From positions 6,680,001-6,744,000 of the forward strand of contig NZ_CP023702.1 of NCBI RefSeq assembly GCF_008704555.1: 64,000 nt of DNA, in the 5' to 3' direction. The stretch is from Streptomyces nitrosporeus. Lineage in GTDB: Bacteria > Actinomycetota > Actinomycetes > Streptomycetales > Streptomycetaceae. Position 1 is the stretch's first letter; every line of letters starts with the position of its first letter. Positions 47,507-56,270 of the stretch are shown here, one piece after another. The notes under the pieces are model-generated. The model was not told the origin of the DNA, did not search any database, and saw only the letters and a list, made by a program, of their open reading frames with translations. The position numbers and the translations under genes are program-made.

Positions 47507-48550
47507 ATGGAGACCGACCGGTCCACAGGCAAGCGGATCGTGGTCACGGGCGCCACGGGCAACGTCGGGACGAGCGTGGTCCGCGCGCTGGCCGCCGACC
47601 CGGAGGTCGCCTCGGTCCTCGCACTGGCCCGACGGCGTCCCTCGCTGGACATCGCCGGTGTGGAGTGGCAGACCGCCGACCTCTCGCGGTCCGACAGCGC
47701 GGACCGCCTCACCGGTCTGCTGCGGGGAGCCGACGCCCTCGTCCACCTGGCCTGGCGCTTCCAGCCCACCCACGATCCCGTCGTCACCTGGCGCAGCAAC
47801 GTACTCGGTTCCGTGCGGGTCTTCGACGCGGTGGCGCGCAGCGGGGTCCCGGCCCTGGTGCACGCCTCGTCCGTCGGCGCCTACTCGCCCGGCCCCAAGG
47901 AGGAACCCGGAGTCGGCGAGGAATGGCCCACCCACGGCTGGCCCGACGCGGCCTACTGCCGGGAGAAGGCCTACCTGGAGCGGGTACTGGACGCCTTCGA
48001 GCTGCGCCACCCGGAGGTCCGGGTGGTCCGGATGAGGCCCGGTTTCCTCTTCAAGGAGACGGCGGCGGCCGAGCAGCGGCGCATCTTCGCCGGACGGTAC
48101 GTGCCGGGTCCCCTGCTGCGGCCGGGCCTGCTGCCCTTCGTCCCCGACCTGGACGGCCTGCGCTTCCAGGCGCTGCATACCGGTGACGCCGCGGAGGCGT
48201 ACCGGCTGGCCGCCCTGCGGGACGTACGCGGTGCCTTCAACCTGGCGGCCGGCCCGGTGATCGACGCACGGAAGCTGGGCGGCCTGCTCGGTGCCCGGGT
48301 CGTGCGCGTTCCCAGGGCGCCGGCCCGTGCCGTACTCGCGGCCCTGTGGCGGGCCCATGCCGTACCGGCCTCGCCCCATCTCTTCGACGCCGTCCTGCGG
48401 CTGCCGGTCCTGGACTCCCGAAGAGCCCGCGAGGTACTGGGGTGGCAGCCGTCCCGGTCGTCCGAGGAGGCGCTGAGCGCCTTTCTGCGCGGGGTGCGCA
48501 GCGGCCGGGGGGAGGACACCGCGCCGCTGGCCGGCCGGAGGACCGGCTGA
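47507..48550 (+). CDS. NAD-dependent epimerase/dehydratase (extended SDR)
   Basis: A 347-residue extended SDR with the cofactor loop VVTGATGNVGTSVVRAL, HASSVGAYSPG (Ser) and YCREKAYLERVL (YxxxK). It probably acts on a sugar nucleotide or similar hydroxy-keto compound, and C-terminal substrate specificity is unknown. The ATG at 47507 follows AAGGAG at 6-bp spacing, which decides against the longer upstream frame through the repeat tract. Confidence 0.87.
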   Translation: METDRSTGKRIVVTGATGNVGTSVVRALAADPEVASVLALARRRPSLDIAGVEWQTADLSRSDSADRLTGLLRGADALVHLAWRFQPTHDPVVTWRSNVLGSVRVFDAVARSGVPALVHASSVGAYSPGPKEEPGVGEEWPTHGWPDAAYCREKAYLERVLDAFELRHPEVRVVRMRPGFLFKETAAAEQRRIFAGRYVPGPLLRPGLLPFVPDLDGLRFQALHTGDAAEAYRLAALRDVRGAFNLAAGPVIDARKLGGLLGARVVRVPRAPARAVLAALWRAHAVPASPHLFDAVLRLPVLDSRRAREVLGWQPSRSSEEALSAFLRGVRSGRGEDTAPLAGRRTG

Positions 48551-48629
48551 CCCCGTGAACGGGGCACGGAGCGGTCCCGGCCCGTGCCGTGCCCGGCGGG
48601 CCGGGACCGTACCGGCCCGCCGCCCGGGT

Positions 48630-49439
48630 TCAGGGCCGGCGCCAGTCGTCGGAGGACAGATGCGAGCCCGCCTGCGGGCCCATGCGCAGCATCCCGCCGT
48701 CCACCACCCAGGAGGCCCCGGTCGTGTACGACGCCTCCGGCCCGGCCAGGAAGGCGACGACGGAGGCCACCTCCCGGGCGTCGCCGGGCCGGCCGAGCGG
48801 GATTCCGGGCCGGTCCACCCCCGCCACCTCCACGTCCTCCTGACCGGTCATCGGGGTCGCGATCTCCCCGGGAGCCACCGCGTTCACCGTGATCCCGTAC
48901 TCCGCCAGTTCCAGCGCCATCACCTGCGTCAGCAGCCCCAGGCCGCCCTTCGCCGCGCAGTAGGGGGCCGCTCCCACCCTCGGCTGGTGCTCGTGCACCG
49001 AGGTGATGTTCACGATGCGGCCGCCCTCGCCCCGGTCGATCATGCGGCGGGCCGCGCGCTGGGACAGGAGCAAGGGCCCGACGAGGTCCACGTCGACCAC
49101 CTGCCGGACCGTGGCGAGATCCAGGTCGAGGAAGCGGCTGGCCGTCCCCGTACCGGCGCAGTTGACCAGGACGTCGACGCGGCCCAGCGTCTCCGCGAGG
49201 ACGTCCACCACGTCCGCTGCGGCCGGCAGGTCCGAGAGGTCCAGACGGGCCGATACGGCGCGGCGCCCCGAGGCGCGCACCTCGCGCACCGTGGCCTCGC
49301 CTCCCTCGCGGTCGCGGTGCCAGGTGACGCCCACGTCCATGCCCTGCTGCCCGAGTTTCACCGCCACGGCTCTGCCGATCCCCGAATCCGCGCCCGTCAC
49401 GAGCGCCACCGGGGGGATCCGCCGGGTCTCTTCCGTCAT
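48630..49439 (-). CDS. SDR family oxidoreductase
   Basis: A 269-residue classical SDR with TGADSGIGRAVA, NCAGTG, a serine in NITSVHEHQP and YCAAK. The family resembles glucose-1-dehydrogenase and 3-ketoacyl reductase-like enzymes, and the HRDREGG segment after the second strand suggests NADP+. It is convergent with the epimerase gene. The ATG at 49439 follows AGGAGGCAGAG. Confidence 0.88.
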   Translation of the reverse strand: MTEETRRIPPVALVTGADSGIGRAVAVKLGQQGMDVGVTWHRDREGGEATVREVRASGRRAVSARLDLSDLPAAADVVDVLAETLGRVDVLVNCAGTGTASRFLDLDLATVRQVVDVDLVGPLLLSQRAARRMIDRGEGGRIVNITSVHEHQPRVGAAPYCAAKGGLGLLTQVMALELAEYGITVNAVAPGEIATPMTGQEDVEVAGVDRPGIPLGRPGDAREVASVVAFLAGPEASYTTGASWVVDGGMLRMGPQAGSHLSSDDWRRP

Positions 49440-50199
49440 CTCTGCCTCCTGAGGGGCGTGTCGCGGGCCGTCGGCGTCCCGAGGACGTGCCGACGTCGGG
49501 AGATACGCGCCGGCGTCCCGGGGGCGTGCGCCGGCGTTCAGGGCGGGATGCCGCTCCCGGCGGAGCGAGGGCGCACCGGCGGCTCCTGCCTCCCCGCTCC
49601 GGACCGTGCGGCGGAGGCGTCCGGCCGTGGCGGGCGTACGGGGCAGAGGTGCGCGGCAGTCCCGCACCCGAAGCGCGAACACTCACGTACCCGTGGAAAA
49701 CGGGGACAAACGCATGGCGGCTTCTCGCCGCCGGAACCTCCGGGGCGCCCCGGAGGGCTCCTCGCGGGGGAGCCGGCGGGGCCCGCGCGGGGGCCTCCGG
49801 GAGGGGCCGGGGGTCGCCCGCAGGGCGTGCACGCGCCTTCGCACTTGCACAGGCGTCGTCCGGCCGGGACTCTGGTGGAGCAAGGCGGGCGAACAGCCGG
49901 TCACGACCGGCCGCCTTCCCCGGGGTGACGGCGAAGACGCCGGGTCACCCGGTCCCGACCCTCCCGCCGCTCCCCCTTCCCCACCGCTCCGTTCCGATGC
50001 CACTGCCCCGTTCCGATGTGCGGACGGCTCTGCCGGGCGCGCGGTGCGGTGTCAGGGACCGGAGACCTCCTCCCGCGCCCGGCCCGGCGTCCGCCGGCCC
50101 CTGAGCGGCGGATCCCTGAGGCGGGGGCGGGCCCAGCGGAGCCGGTCTCCCGCTCCGCGTCCCGGCGGGCACCCTGAAGTGAGAGAGAGGCTGAGCGCG
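49440..50199. other. Long intergenic region
   Basis: This 760-bp region separates the SDR and DUF5133 genes. It is GC-rich, and long open frames cross it by composition alone. I find no gene with recognisable content, ribosome-binding site and codon bias together. A short AT-richer patch at 49675-49720 may hold a promoter. Confidence 0.4.
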
Positions 50200-50424
50200 A
50201 TGCTGTCAGCACATCCCGCGGTACTCGAAGAGCTGCTGCGCCGCTACGACGAACTCCGGGCGAAACACGCCGAGGACCACGACGAGGTGCGCAGACGCCT
50301 CGAGGACGTCTGCTACACCCTGTGCGTCTCCACCGGGACGCGGGACATCGCCAAGGCGATCGACGCGGCCCGTGAACAGGTGCGCCGCTCGTCGTTCGGG
50401 AGGTGGGCCTCGGCTCCCGCCTGA
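50200..50424 (+). CDS. DUF5133 family protein
   Basis: A 74-residue protein starting MLSAHPAVLEELLRRYDEL and containing DVCYTLCVSTGTRDIAKAI, which matches the Streptomyces DUF5133 family. It is mostly helical and the function is unknown. Relatives often lie near metabolite regulators or antibiotic clusters. A GTG at 50179 is an alternative start. The stop codon lies inside the first copy of a 21-bp repeat. Confidence 0.82.
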   Translation: MLSAHPAVLEELLRRYDELRAKHAEDHDEVRRRLEDVCYTLCVSTGTRDIAKAIDAAREQVRRSSFGRWASAPA

Positions 50425-50525
50425 ACGGCACCGGTACCCGGCTGAACGGCACCGGTACCCGGCTGAACGGCACCGGTACCCGGCTGAACGGCACCGGTAC
50501 CCGGCTGGACAGCGCCGGTGCCCGT
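50421..50525. repeat. 21-bp tandem repeat, four perfect copies plus one degenerate
   Basis: Unit CTGAACGGCACCGGTACCCGG occurs at 50421, 50442, 50463 and 50484 without mismatch. A fifth unit at 50505-50525 carries several changes. Each copy includes the palindrome GGTACC. The first copy contains the DUF5133 stop codon. Without spacers this is not a CRISPR array. Confidence 0.92.
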
Positions 50526-50564
50526 CTCCTCCTCCGCGTACAGGGAGGCGGAGACGGGCACCGG
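50515..50564. terminator. Bidirectional terminator hairpin
   Basis: A 15-bp perfect stem (CCGGTGCCCGTCTCC with its complement at 50550-50564) and a 20-nt loop lie between the convergent DUF5133 and flavodoxin-like genes. The left arm starts in the last degenerate repeat unit. Confidence 0.8.
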
Positions 50565-50580
50565 CCGGTCCGCTCGCGGG

Positions 50581-51180
50581 TCAGGACGCCGGGTAGGGGT
50601 GGTCGGCGAGCAGCCGTGCCAGATGCACGGTATTGACGGCGAGTGTGCGGGTCGTGGAGGCGACGGCCTCGGGGACCTCGTCCAGGTCCTGGTAGTCGGT
50701 GCCGTGCATGGCTTCGCCCACCCAGTACGTGACCGCGCCCGGAGCCAGGGAGAAACCGACGTCGTCCAGCCCCTGGAACACGTCGGCGCTCACCTTGTGC
50801 GCCCCGTCCTCGTTGCCCACGACGGCCACGGCCGCCACCTTCCCGTAGAGGTGGGGGCGGCCCTGGTCGTCCGTCTCGGACAGTTCGGCGTCGAGGCGCT
50901 CCAGGACCCGCTGGCAGACGCTGGAGGGGTGCCCGAGCCAGATGGGCGTCGCCACCAGGAGGATGTCGCTCGCCAGGACCTTCTCCCGGAGGGCCGGCCA
51001 GGCATCACCGCCGCCCATGTCCACCCCGACACCCGGGCGGACATCGTGGTCGGCCACACGGACGATCTCGCCCCGCACGCCATGGCGTTCGAACTCGGCC
51101 ATGACCTGCTCGGCCAGGAGATGGCTGCTGGATCGTGCGGGCGAGGCGTTCAAGGTGCAGACGAGAGCGAGTGCGCGCAT
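50581..51180 (-). CDS. NADPH-dependent FMN reductase/flavodoxin-family protein
   Basis: A 199-residue flavodoxin-fold protein. LNASPARSSSHLLAEQVM is the FMN-phosphate loop region and ATPIWLGHPSSVCQRVLERL the second flavin loop. It probably reduces quinones or other electron acceptors using FMN. The surroundings do not indicate a partner. The ATG at 51180 gives the normal N-terminus, and a hairpin terminator lies just beyond its stop. Confidence 0.87.
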   Translation of the reverse strand: MRALALVCTLNASPARSSSHLLAEQVMAEFERHGVRGEIVRVADHDVRPGVGVDMGGGDAWPALREKVLASDILLVATPIWLGHPSSVCQRVLERLDAELSETDDQGRPHLYGKVAAVAVVGNEDGAHKVSADVFQGLDDVGFSLAPGAVTYWVGEAMHGTDYQDLDEVPEAVASTTRTLAVNTVHLARLLADHPYPAS

Positions 51181-51597
51181 GACCGGATGTCTCCTCGGGC
51201 TCGGTGGGGAGTGGCGCTCGGCGGCACGAGGAGACCGGACGCCACGCCGCCTCGGGGCGGCCGGGGCGCACGGGCCGTTCGGACCGGATGCATACAGACA
51301 AGACAGATAAAGCGGATGCGTCTGGAAGGCGTCCTACGGCATGCCGGGAAGGCACCCGCCCGGGCGAGGATCCGGTGCCGGGCGGCCGGGGGCCGGGCCC
51401 CGGGGCGACAGCGGCACGGGCCGGACGGGACGGCTTTGGGGCCGTTCCGTCCGGAGGGGGAACGGCCATGGGGCGCGGGTGCGCCGGAAGGCCGCCGCAG
51501 GCCCTGCCGGCCTTCCGGCCGGGTCTGGTCCCGGCGGCCCTCGTGCCGGTGGCGCGGGGTGCCGAGGAGGCCTGCGGCGGCTGTGCCGAAGTTTCCG
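51181..51597. other. Intergenic region between two minus-strand genes
   Basis: This 417-bp stretch has an AT-richer patch at about 51285-51315 that may hold the flavodoxin gene promoter. I see no gene in the rest. Confidence 0.4.
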
Positions 51598-51792
51598 TCA
51601 CGGGTGGTCGGGGCGCTGCGCGGGCGGTATGCCGCCGCCCCGGCCGCCTCCCGACCTGCCCTTGTCCGTGCCGTGGGGCCGGCCACTGCCCCGTGGGGTG
51701 CCGGGCTGCCGCGCCTTCAGTTCGGCGCTGTCCTGCGGGGTTCCTCCGCCTTTGTCGCTGCGCCTCTTCTCGGGCTGCTGCGGGTTCGACAT
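51598..51792 (-). CDS. Small hydrophilic protein
   Basis: A 64-residue protein, MSNPQQPEKRRSDKGGG at the start and rich in Gly, Lys, Arg, Pro and Gln, with no membrane segment and probably disordered. An AAAGGAG ribosome-binding site 8 bp upstream and its composition (Gln/Lys/Asp, unlike random GC-rich frames) argue that it is real. I know no function. Low-complexity proteins like this occur widely in Streptomyces. Confidence 0.6.
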   Translation of the reverse strand: MSNPQQPEKRRSDKGGGTPQDSAELKARQPGTPRGSGRPHGTDKGRSGGGRGGGIPPAQRPDHP

Positions 51793-52204
51793 GGCGTTCG
51801 CTCCTTTGCCTCATTCCTGAGAACCGGATGGGTCCACCAGAGGTCGAGTGCCCGAGCATGGGTGTCCGAAACATCCTTTTAAGGCCCTTTGGCTGGGTGT
51901 CCTGTCAGGTCTCTTTTCGGCCGGACAGCCCACCGGGACCCCCGAGTCGTGCGTGGGGCCGGGGCGGCGGCGACCCTACGGCGACGGTGACGGCGGGGGC
52001 ACCGGCCTTCGGTGGTGCGGATCGGTGCGGAGGGATGCGGAAGGGTGCGGATCGGTGTGGTGCTACGGCGTGAGCGGACGGGGGCCGGGCCGCGGCCGTT
52101 GACCCGTTTGCGCGCCCCGTACGGAGGCCGGAGGCTGGAACCCGGGGGCCCGGACAGGTGCGGCCGCCGGGCGCGCCGGGCCCCGTCGCGAAGGAGGCCA
52201 TGCG
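51793..52204. other. Divergent intergenic region
   Basis: This 412-bp region has an AT-richer zone at 51860-51920 that includes CCTTTTAAGG. Two copies of GGTGCGGATCGGTG (52014-52027 and 52044-52057) lie upstream of the Csp-like gene. Their role is unknown. Confidence 0.5.
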
Positions 52205-52624
52205 ATGACCACGGTCAGGGACATGCTCGCCACCCACCCCGCCGGTCTCGGCGGCGTCGACCGGGAGAAGCTCGGCCGCTGCATCGAGGAGTGCGTCGCC
52301 TGCGCGCAGACGTGTACCGCGTGCGCGGACGCCTGCCTGGCCGAAGAGATGGTCGGCGACCTCGTCAGGTGCGTCCGCACCGACCTGGACTGCGCCGGCA
52401 TCTGCGCCGCCACCGCCGCCGTGCTGACCCGCCGCACCGGTGGCGACGCCGATGTCACCCGCGCCGTCCTCCAGGCGTGCGCGGTGGCGTGCAAGGCGTG
52501 TGCCGACGTATGCGAATCCCACGCGGACGTGCACGAGCACTGCCGCCTGTGTGCCGAAGCCTGCCGGTCCTGTGAACGGGCGTGCGACGAGCTGCTCCGG
52601 ACGCCGGACCTGCGGGCCGGCTGA
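52205..52624 (+). CDS. Four-helix-bundle copper-storage (Csp-like) protein
   Basis: A 139-residue protein with 18 cysteines arranged as CxxxC repeats along four helices (RCIEECVACAQTC, RCVRTDLDC, QACAVACKACADVC, HCRLCAEACRSCERAC). The Csp3-type family binds many Cu(I) ions through thiolates lining a bundle core. No signal peptide is present, so storage is cytosolic. The ATG at 52205 follows AAGGAGG. It lies close to a metal sensor and metal ATPase. Confidence 0.88.
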   Translation: MTTVRDMLATHPAGLGGVDREKLGRCIEECVACAQTCTACADACLAEEMVGDLVRCVRTDLDCAGICAATAAVLTRRTGGDADVTRAVLQACAVACKACADVCESHADVHEHCRLCAEACRSCERACDELLRTPDLRAG

Positions 52625-52708
52625 ACGGCCGGTCCACGACGGGGACTTGTCAGGAGAGGGCGGTCCTGGGTCGCGCGGGCGCCGGCGTCCGTACCCCGCG
52701 GGCCGGTT

Positions 52709-53098
52709 TCAGCCGGCCGTCGTCGGCTCGGGCCGGTCGGCCGCCCGGGCGTCACGCGCTCCCATGCGCAGGTGCTCCACGTGGTAGAGGGCCTGGTCGA
52801 GGAGTTCGGCGACATGGTCGTCGTAGAGGGCGTAGATGATCGAGCGGCCGTGACGCTCGCCGGTGACCAGGCCGAGATTGCGCAGCAGGCGCAACTGGTG
52901 GGAACAGGCGGAAGACTCCATGCCCACGGCGGTCGCCAGGTCGTTGACGGAACACGGTCCTTCCTGGAGCCGGGCCAGGATGTGCAGACGTGAGGGGGTG
53001 GCCAGGGCCTGGAGGGTCGCCGCGACGTCGGCGGTCCCGACCGCGTCGAGGCGCTCGCGGGGAGTGGCGTTGCTGGTGGTGTCGACTCCGTGGCCCAT
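52709..53098 (-). CDS. ArsR/SmtB-family metal sensor (CzrA type)
   Basis: A 129-residue winged-helix repressor. The recognition helix lies in ESSACSHQLRLLRNLGLV. The C-terminal helix carries D93, H95, H106 and H109 with CzrA spacing (DxH, then HxxH eleven residues later), the alpha-5 site that binds Zn(II), Co(II) or Ni(II). It is divergent from the metal ATPase gene and very likely represses it. A dyad operator lies between them. Confidence 0.88.
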   Translation of the reverse strand: MGHGVDTTSNATPRERLDAVGTADVAATLQALATPSRLHILARLQEGPCSVNDLATAVGMESSACSHQLRLLRNLGLVTGERHGRSIIYALYDDHVAELLDQALYHVEHLRMGARDARAADRPEPTTAG

Positions 53099-53120
53099 GG
53101 GGCCATCCTACCCATCACTA

Positions 53121-53138
53121 CTGAAAACCTGTTCAGGT
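53121..53138. promoter_or_regulatory. ArsR operator and ATPase promoter candidate
   Basis: CTGAA (53121-53125) and TTCAG (53132-53136) form a dyad, with an overlapping one, ACCTG-TT-CAGGT (53127-53138). A -35-like TGAAAA (53122-53127) and -10-like TATGGT (53145-53150) at 17-bp spacing overlap it, fitting a repressible promoter for the ATPase. Confidence 0.6.
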
Positions 53139-53192
53139 GTTCCTGTATGGTGGGTGCGTCGCAGCCGGTCGCCCGTGAAGGGTCGTTCTGTC

Positions 53193-55220
53193 ATGTCTTC
53201 AGCTCTGGAGCAGGGGGTCGCGTCCGCCCCCGCACCGCCCGCCCGGTCCTTGCCGCGGCGCCGCGCCCGCGTCCTGGCGCTGCCCGAGGTCCGCTGGGCG
53301 CTGGCCTCTCTGACGCTGTTCCTGGCCGCCCTGCCGCTGGAGCTGCTCGGCGCCCCGGCGTGGACCTGGGGACCGCTGTTCGCCGCCACCTACGTCACCG
53401 GCGGCTGGGAACCGGGGTGGGAGGGGCTGAAGGCCCTGAAGGACAGGACCCTCGACGTGGATCTCCTGATGGTGGTCGCCGCCCTCGGCGCCGCCGCCGT
53501 AGGACAGGTCCTCGACGGGGCGCTGCTGATCGTCATCTTCGCGACCTCCGGCGCCCTGGAGGCGGTGGCGACCGCCCGCACCGCGGACTCGGTACGCGGT
53601 CTGCTCGGCCTGGCCCCCGCCACGGCGACCAGACTCCTGCCCGACGGCGGTGAGGAGACGGTCGGAGCCGGCGAACTGCGGCCCGGGGACACGGTCCTGG
53701 TCCGGCCCGGTGAGCGGATCGGCGCCGACGGCCGGGTGCTCGCCGGGGAGAGCGACGTCGACCAGGCCACCATCACCGGCGAACCGCTCCCGGTGTCCAG
53801 GCAGGCGGGTGACGAAGTGTTCGCCGGCACCGTCAACGGCACCGGTGCCCTGCGGGTACGGGTGGAACGCGACCCGGCGGACTCGGTGATCGCCCGCATC
53901 GTGAAGATGGTCGAGGAAGCCTCCGAGACCAAGGCGCCCACCCAGCTGTTCATCGAGAAGATCGAGCAGCGGTACTCCCTCGGCATGGTGATCGCCACCC
54001 TCGCGGTCTTCGCCGTGCCCCTGGCCTTCGGCTCCGATCCGCGGTCCGCCCTGCTCCGGGCGATGACCTTCATGATCGTGGCCTCCCCGTGCGCGGTGGT
54101 GCTGTCCACCATGCCGCCACTGCTGTCGGCCATCGCCAACGCCGGACGGCACGGTGTCCTGGCCAAGTCCGCCGTCGTCATGGAACGCCTCGGGCAGACC
54201 GACACGGTCGCCCTGGACAAGACCGGCACCCTCACCGAAGGCGCCCCGCGCGTCACCGACACGTACGCCCTGCCCGGCGCGGGCCTCACCGAGGAGGCGC
54301 TCCTGACCCTGGCGGCCGCCGCCGAGCACCCCAGCGAACACCCGCTGGCCCGGGCCGTCGTCGACGCCGCCCGTGAACGGAACCTGCCCCTGCCCGACGC
54401 GACCGCCTTCACCTCCGCCCCCGGACAGGGTGTGAGCGCCACCGTCGACGGCCACGTCGTCCAGGTCGGGTCCCCGGCCCGCCTCCGCCCCCACGTCACC
54501 GGCCCCGCACGGGCCCTCGTACGGGAGCTGGAGGGCGCCGGGCGGACCGCGGTGCTGGTGCTGCGCGACGGCGTCCCGGCCGGGGTGATCGGTGTCGCCG
54601 ACCGGCTGCGGCCGGACGCCGCGGCCACCGTCGCCGCCCTCACCGGACTGACCGGGCGGCCACCCGTACTGCTGACCGGTGACAACGAGAAGGCCGCCCG
54701 GCACCTGGCCGGCCAGGTCGGCATCACCGACGTCCGAGCCGGTCTGCTGCCCCAGGACAAGGTGGCCGCGGTCCGGCAGTGGGAGAGTGAGGGCCGTACC
54801 GTGCTGGTGGTCGGTGACGGCGTCAACGACGCCCCCGCCCTGGCCGCCGCGCACTCCGGCATCGCCATGGGCAAGGCGGGTTCCGACCTCGCCCTGGAGA
54901 CCGCCGACGCCGTCGTCGTCCGCGACGAACTCGCCACCGTCCCCGCAGTGATCGCCCTCTCCCGGACCGCCCGGCGCCTGGTCACCCAGAACCTCGTCAT
55001 CGCGGGCCTGTTCATCACGGTCCTGGTGGTCTGGGACCTGGTGGGCACGCTGCCGCTGCCGCTCGGTGTGGCCGGCCACGAGGGCTCCACGGTCGTCGTC
55101 GGCCTCAACGGCCTGCGCCTGCTGCGCGAAACGGCCTGGCGGACCCCCTGCCCGGCGGCCCCGCCCGAGCACACCGGGCAGGCGCTCCACGCGGACCCGG
55201 CCCCCGCGTCGCCCCGGTGA
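53193..55220 (+). CDS. Heavy-metal P-type ATPase, P1B-4 subgroup
   Basis: A 675-residue exporter without an N-terminal metal-binding domain. It has six to eight membrane helices, the transport motif SPC (298-300), DKTGT with phospho-acceptor D342, TGDN, GDGVNDAPA, and a C-terminal HEGST (from H629). SPC with HEGxT defines the P1B-4 class (CtpD/CoaT), which exports Co(II), Ni(II), Zn(II) or Fe(II). The divergent CzrA-like sensor fits that metal range. The ATG at 53193 gives the family N-terminus. Confidence 0.9.
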   Translation: MSSALEQGVASAPAPPARSLPRRRARVLALPEVRWALASLTLFLAALPLELLGAPAWTWGPLFAATYVTGGWEPGWEGLKALKDRTLDVDLLMVVAALGAAAVGQVLDGALLIVIFATSGALEAVATARTADSVRGLLGLAPATATRLLPDGGEETVGAGELRPGDTVLVRPGERIGADGRVLAGESDVDQATITGEPLPVSRQAGDEVFAGTVNGTGALRVRVERDPADSVIARIVKMVEEASETKAPTQLFIEKIEQRYSLGMVIATLAVFAVPLAFGSDPRSALLRAMTFMIVASPCAVVLSTMPPLLSAIANAGRHGVLAKSAVVMERLGQTDTVALDKTGTLTEGAPRVTDTYALPGAGLTEEALLTLAAAAEHPSEHPLARAVVDAARERNLPLPDATAFTSAPGQGVSATVDGHVVQVGSPARLRPHVTGPARALVRELEGAGRTAVLVLRDGVPAGVIGVADRLRPDAAATVAALTGLTGRPPVLLTGDNEKAARHLAGQVGITDVRAGLLPQDKVAAVRQWESEGRTVLVVGDGVNDAPALAAAHSGIAMGKAGSDLALETADAVVVRDELATVPAVIALSRTARRLVTQNLVIAGLFITVLVVWDLVGTLPLPLGVAGHEGSTVVVGLNGLRLLRETAWRTPCPAAPPEHTGQALHADPAPASPR

Positions 55221-55320
55221 CCGGAACCGGGCAGGCTTCCCGGCGGCAGGGCCCCCGGGCCCGTACGCCTGGACGGGGGCACCCTGGTAGGCCGGTCCGT
55301 GATCGGGTACCTGGAGGCGT

Positions 55321-55541
55321 ATGAGCACAGGCAACCCCGACCCCGACCCGCACACCACCCCGGGCCTCGAGCCCGGCGGCGGTGTACCCGCGGGCGAGAC
55401 GCCCCCGGCCGAGGGGAGCACCTCCGAGGCCGGTCCGCGGCACACACCCCCAGGGGCTGGGGCAAAGGGCCGCTGATCGCGATCCTCACCGTTGTCGTGC
55501 TGGTGGCGGCCTTCTTCCTGGCCTACGCCCTCCTGCTGTAA
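55321..55541 (+). pseudogene. DUF6480 family gene broken by a frameshift
   Basis: The ATG at 55321, after GGAGG, begins a Pro/Gly-rich frame (MSTGNPDPDPHTTPGLEPGG, then GETPPAEGSTSEAGPRH) that stops early. The expected C-terminal part GWGKGPLIAILTVVVLVAAF lies in another frame that ends at 55541. A one-base change within CCCCCAGGGG (55446-55455) would restore the small membrane protein. Either a true mutation or a sequencing error in a homopolymer run explains it. Confidence 0.75.
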
Positions 55542-55679
55542 GAGCACCGCGCGAAAGAGGCGGCCGGTCACGCCGGGGCGGCCATGACGGGGCGGGCCCG
55601 TCGGGCGGGCGGTCATGACGGGACGGCCCCGTCGGGCGGGCGGTCATGACGGGCGGTCACACCGGGTGGCCTGCCACCC

Positions 55680-55874
55680 TCACGGCCCGGTCCGCCGGAC
55701 GTGCCACCGCTCCACGGATTCCCGCGCCCGGCACTCCCGCGTCCGGGCGGCGGCCTCCTCCCGTTCGCCCTCCCTTCTCCTGGCGTCGTCGTCGAGGGCG
55801 ATGCCGTCGGCCCTCTTCTTCATTCCCGCGAGCCGCCGGAGCCTGGCTCCGACGATTTCCGCTGTCCTGCTCAT
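55680..55874 (-). CDS. Small charged hypothetical protein
   Basis: A 64-residue basic/acidic helical protein (MSRTAEIVGARLRRLAGMKK, then ADGIALDDDARRREGEREE). The ribosome-binding site AGGAGGG at 4-bp spacing is among the best in the window and supports expression. It has no membrane segment, and a coiled coil is possible. I recognise no family. It lies divergent from the MFS gene. Confidence 0.65.
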   Translation of the reverse strand: MSRTAEIVGARLRRLAGMKKRADGIALDDDARRREGEREEAAARTRECRARESVERWHVRRTGP

Positions 55875-56270
55875 GGGCCCTCCTGACCTGTACCGGATTT
55901 CGCCGTCGTGCCGGAGCGGCGCCAGGGGAAGGGCGGGCCGGCCGGGGGAGGGCCGGCCGGCGGACCCCACCGCCCGCCGACGGCGGGCAGCCTGCCCGGG
56001 GCGTACTGCCGGAGACTGCCCCTCCCAGCCTCGCACACCCGGAACTCCCGGATTCCTCGCCGGGACGGCCGGGGAGCAGGGCCCCTGGAACCGCCTCCCC
56101 GGCGGGCAGCCGCCCGTACAGCCGCCGGGCCGGGGCCCGGTTCCGCCGCCGTGCCCCCGTGTGGGCGAGCTTTCCCACGTGTGCGGCGGCGGCCTCCGGG
56201 CACCTGGCGGATATTGGATTTCCTCTGCGGTCCCGCAGTGCGCGCCCGCCCGGACGAGGAGGTAGCTGCC
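55875..56270. other. Intergenic region upstream of the MFS gene
   Basis: This is 396 bp of GC-rich DNA between divergent genes. A short ATATTGGATTTCC patch at 56211-56223 may belong to the transporter promoter. No gene is seen. Confidence 0.4.

Noticed and set aside
49606..50199. Long upstream extension of the DUF5133 frame
   Set aside because: The extension is Arg/Gly/Pro-rich without family similarity, and the family starts at the ATG at 50200 behind GAGAGAGG.
50421..50525. Possible CRISPR array
   Set aside because: The 21-bp copies are directly adjacent with no spacers, and no cas gene is near.
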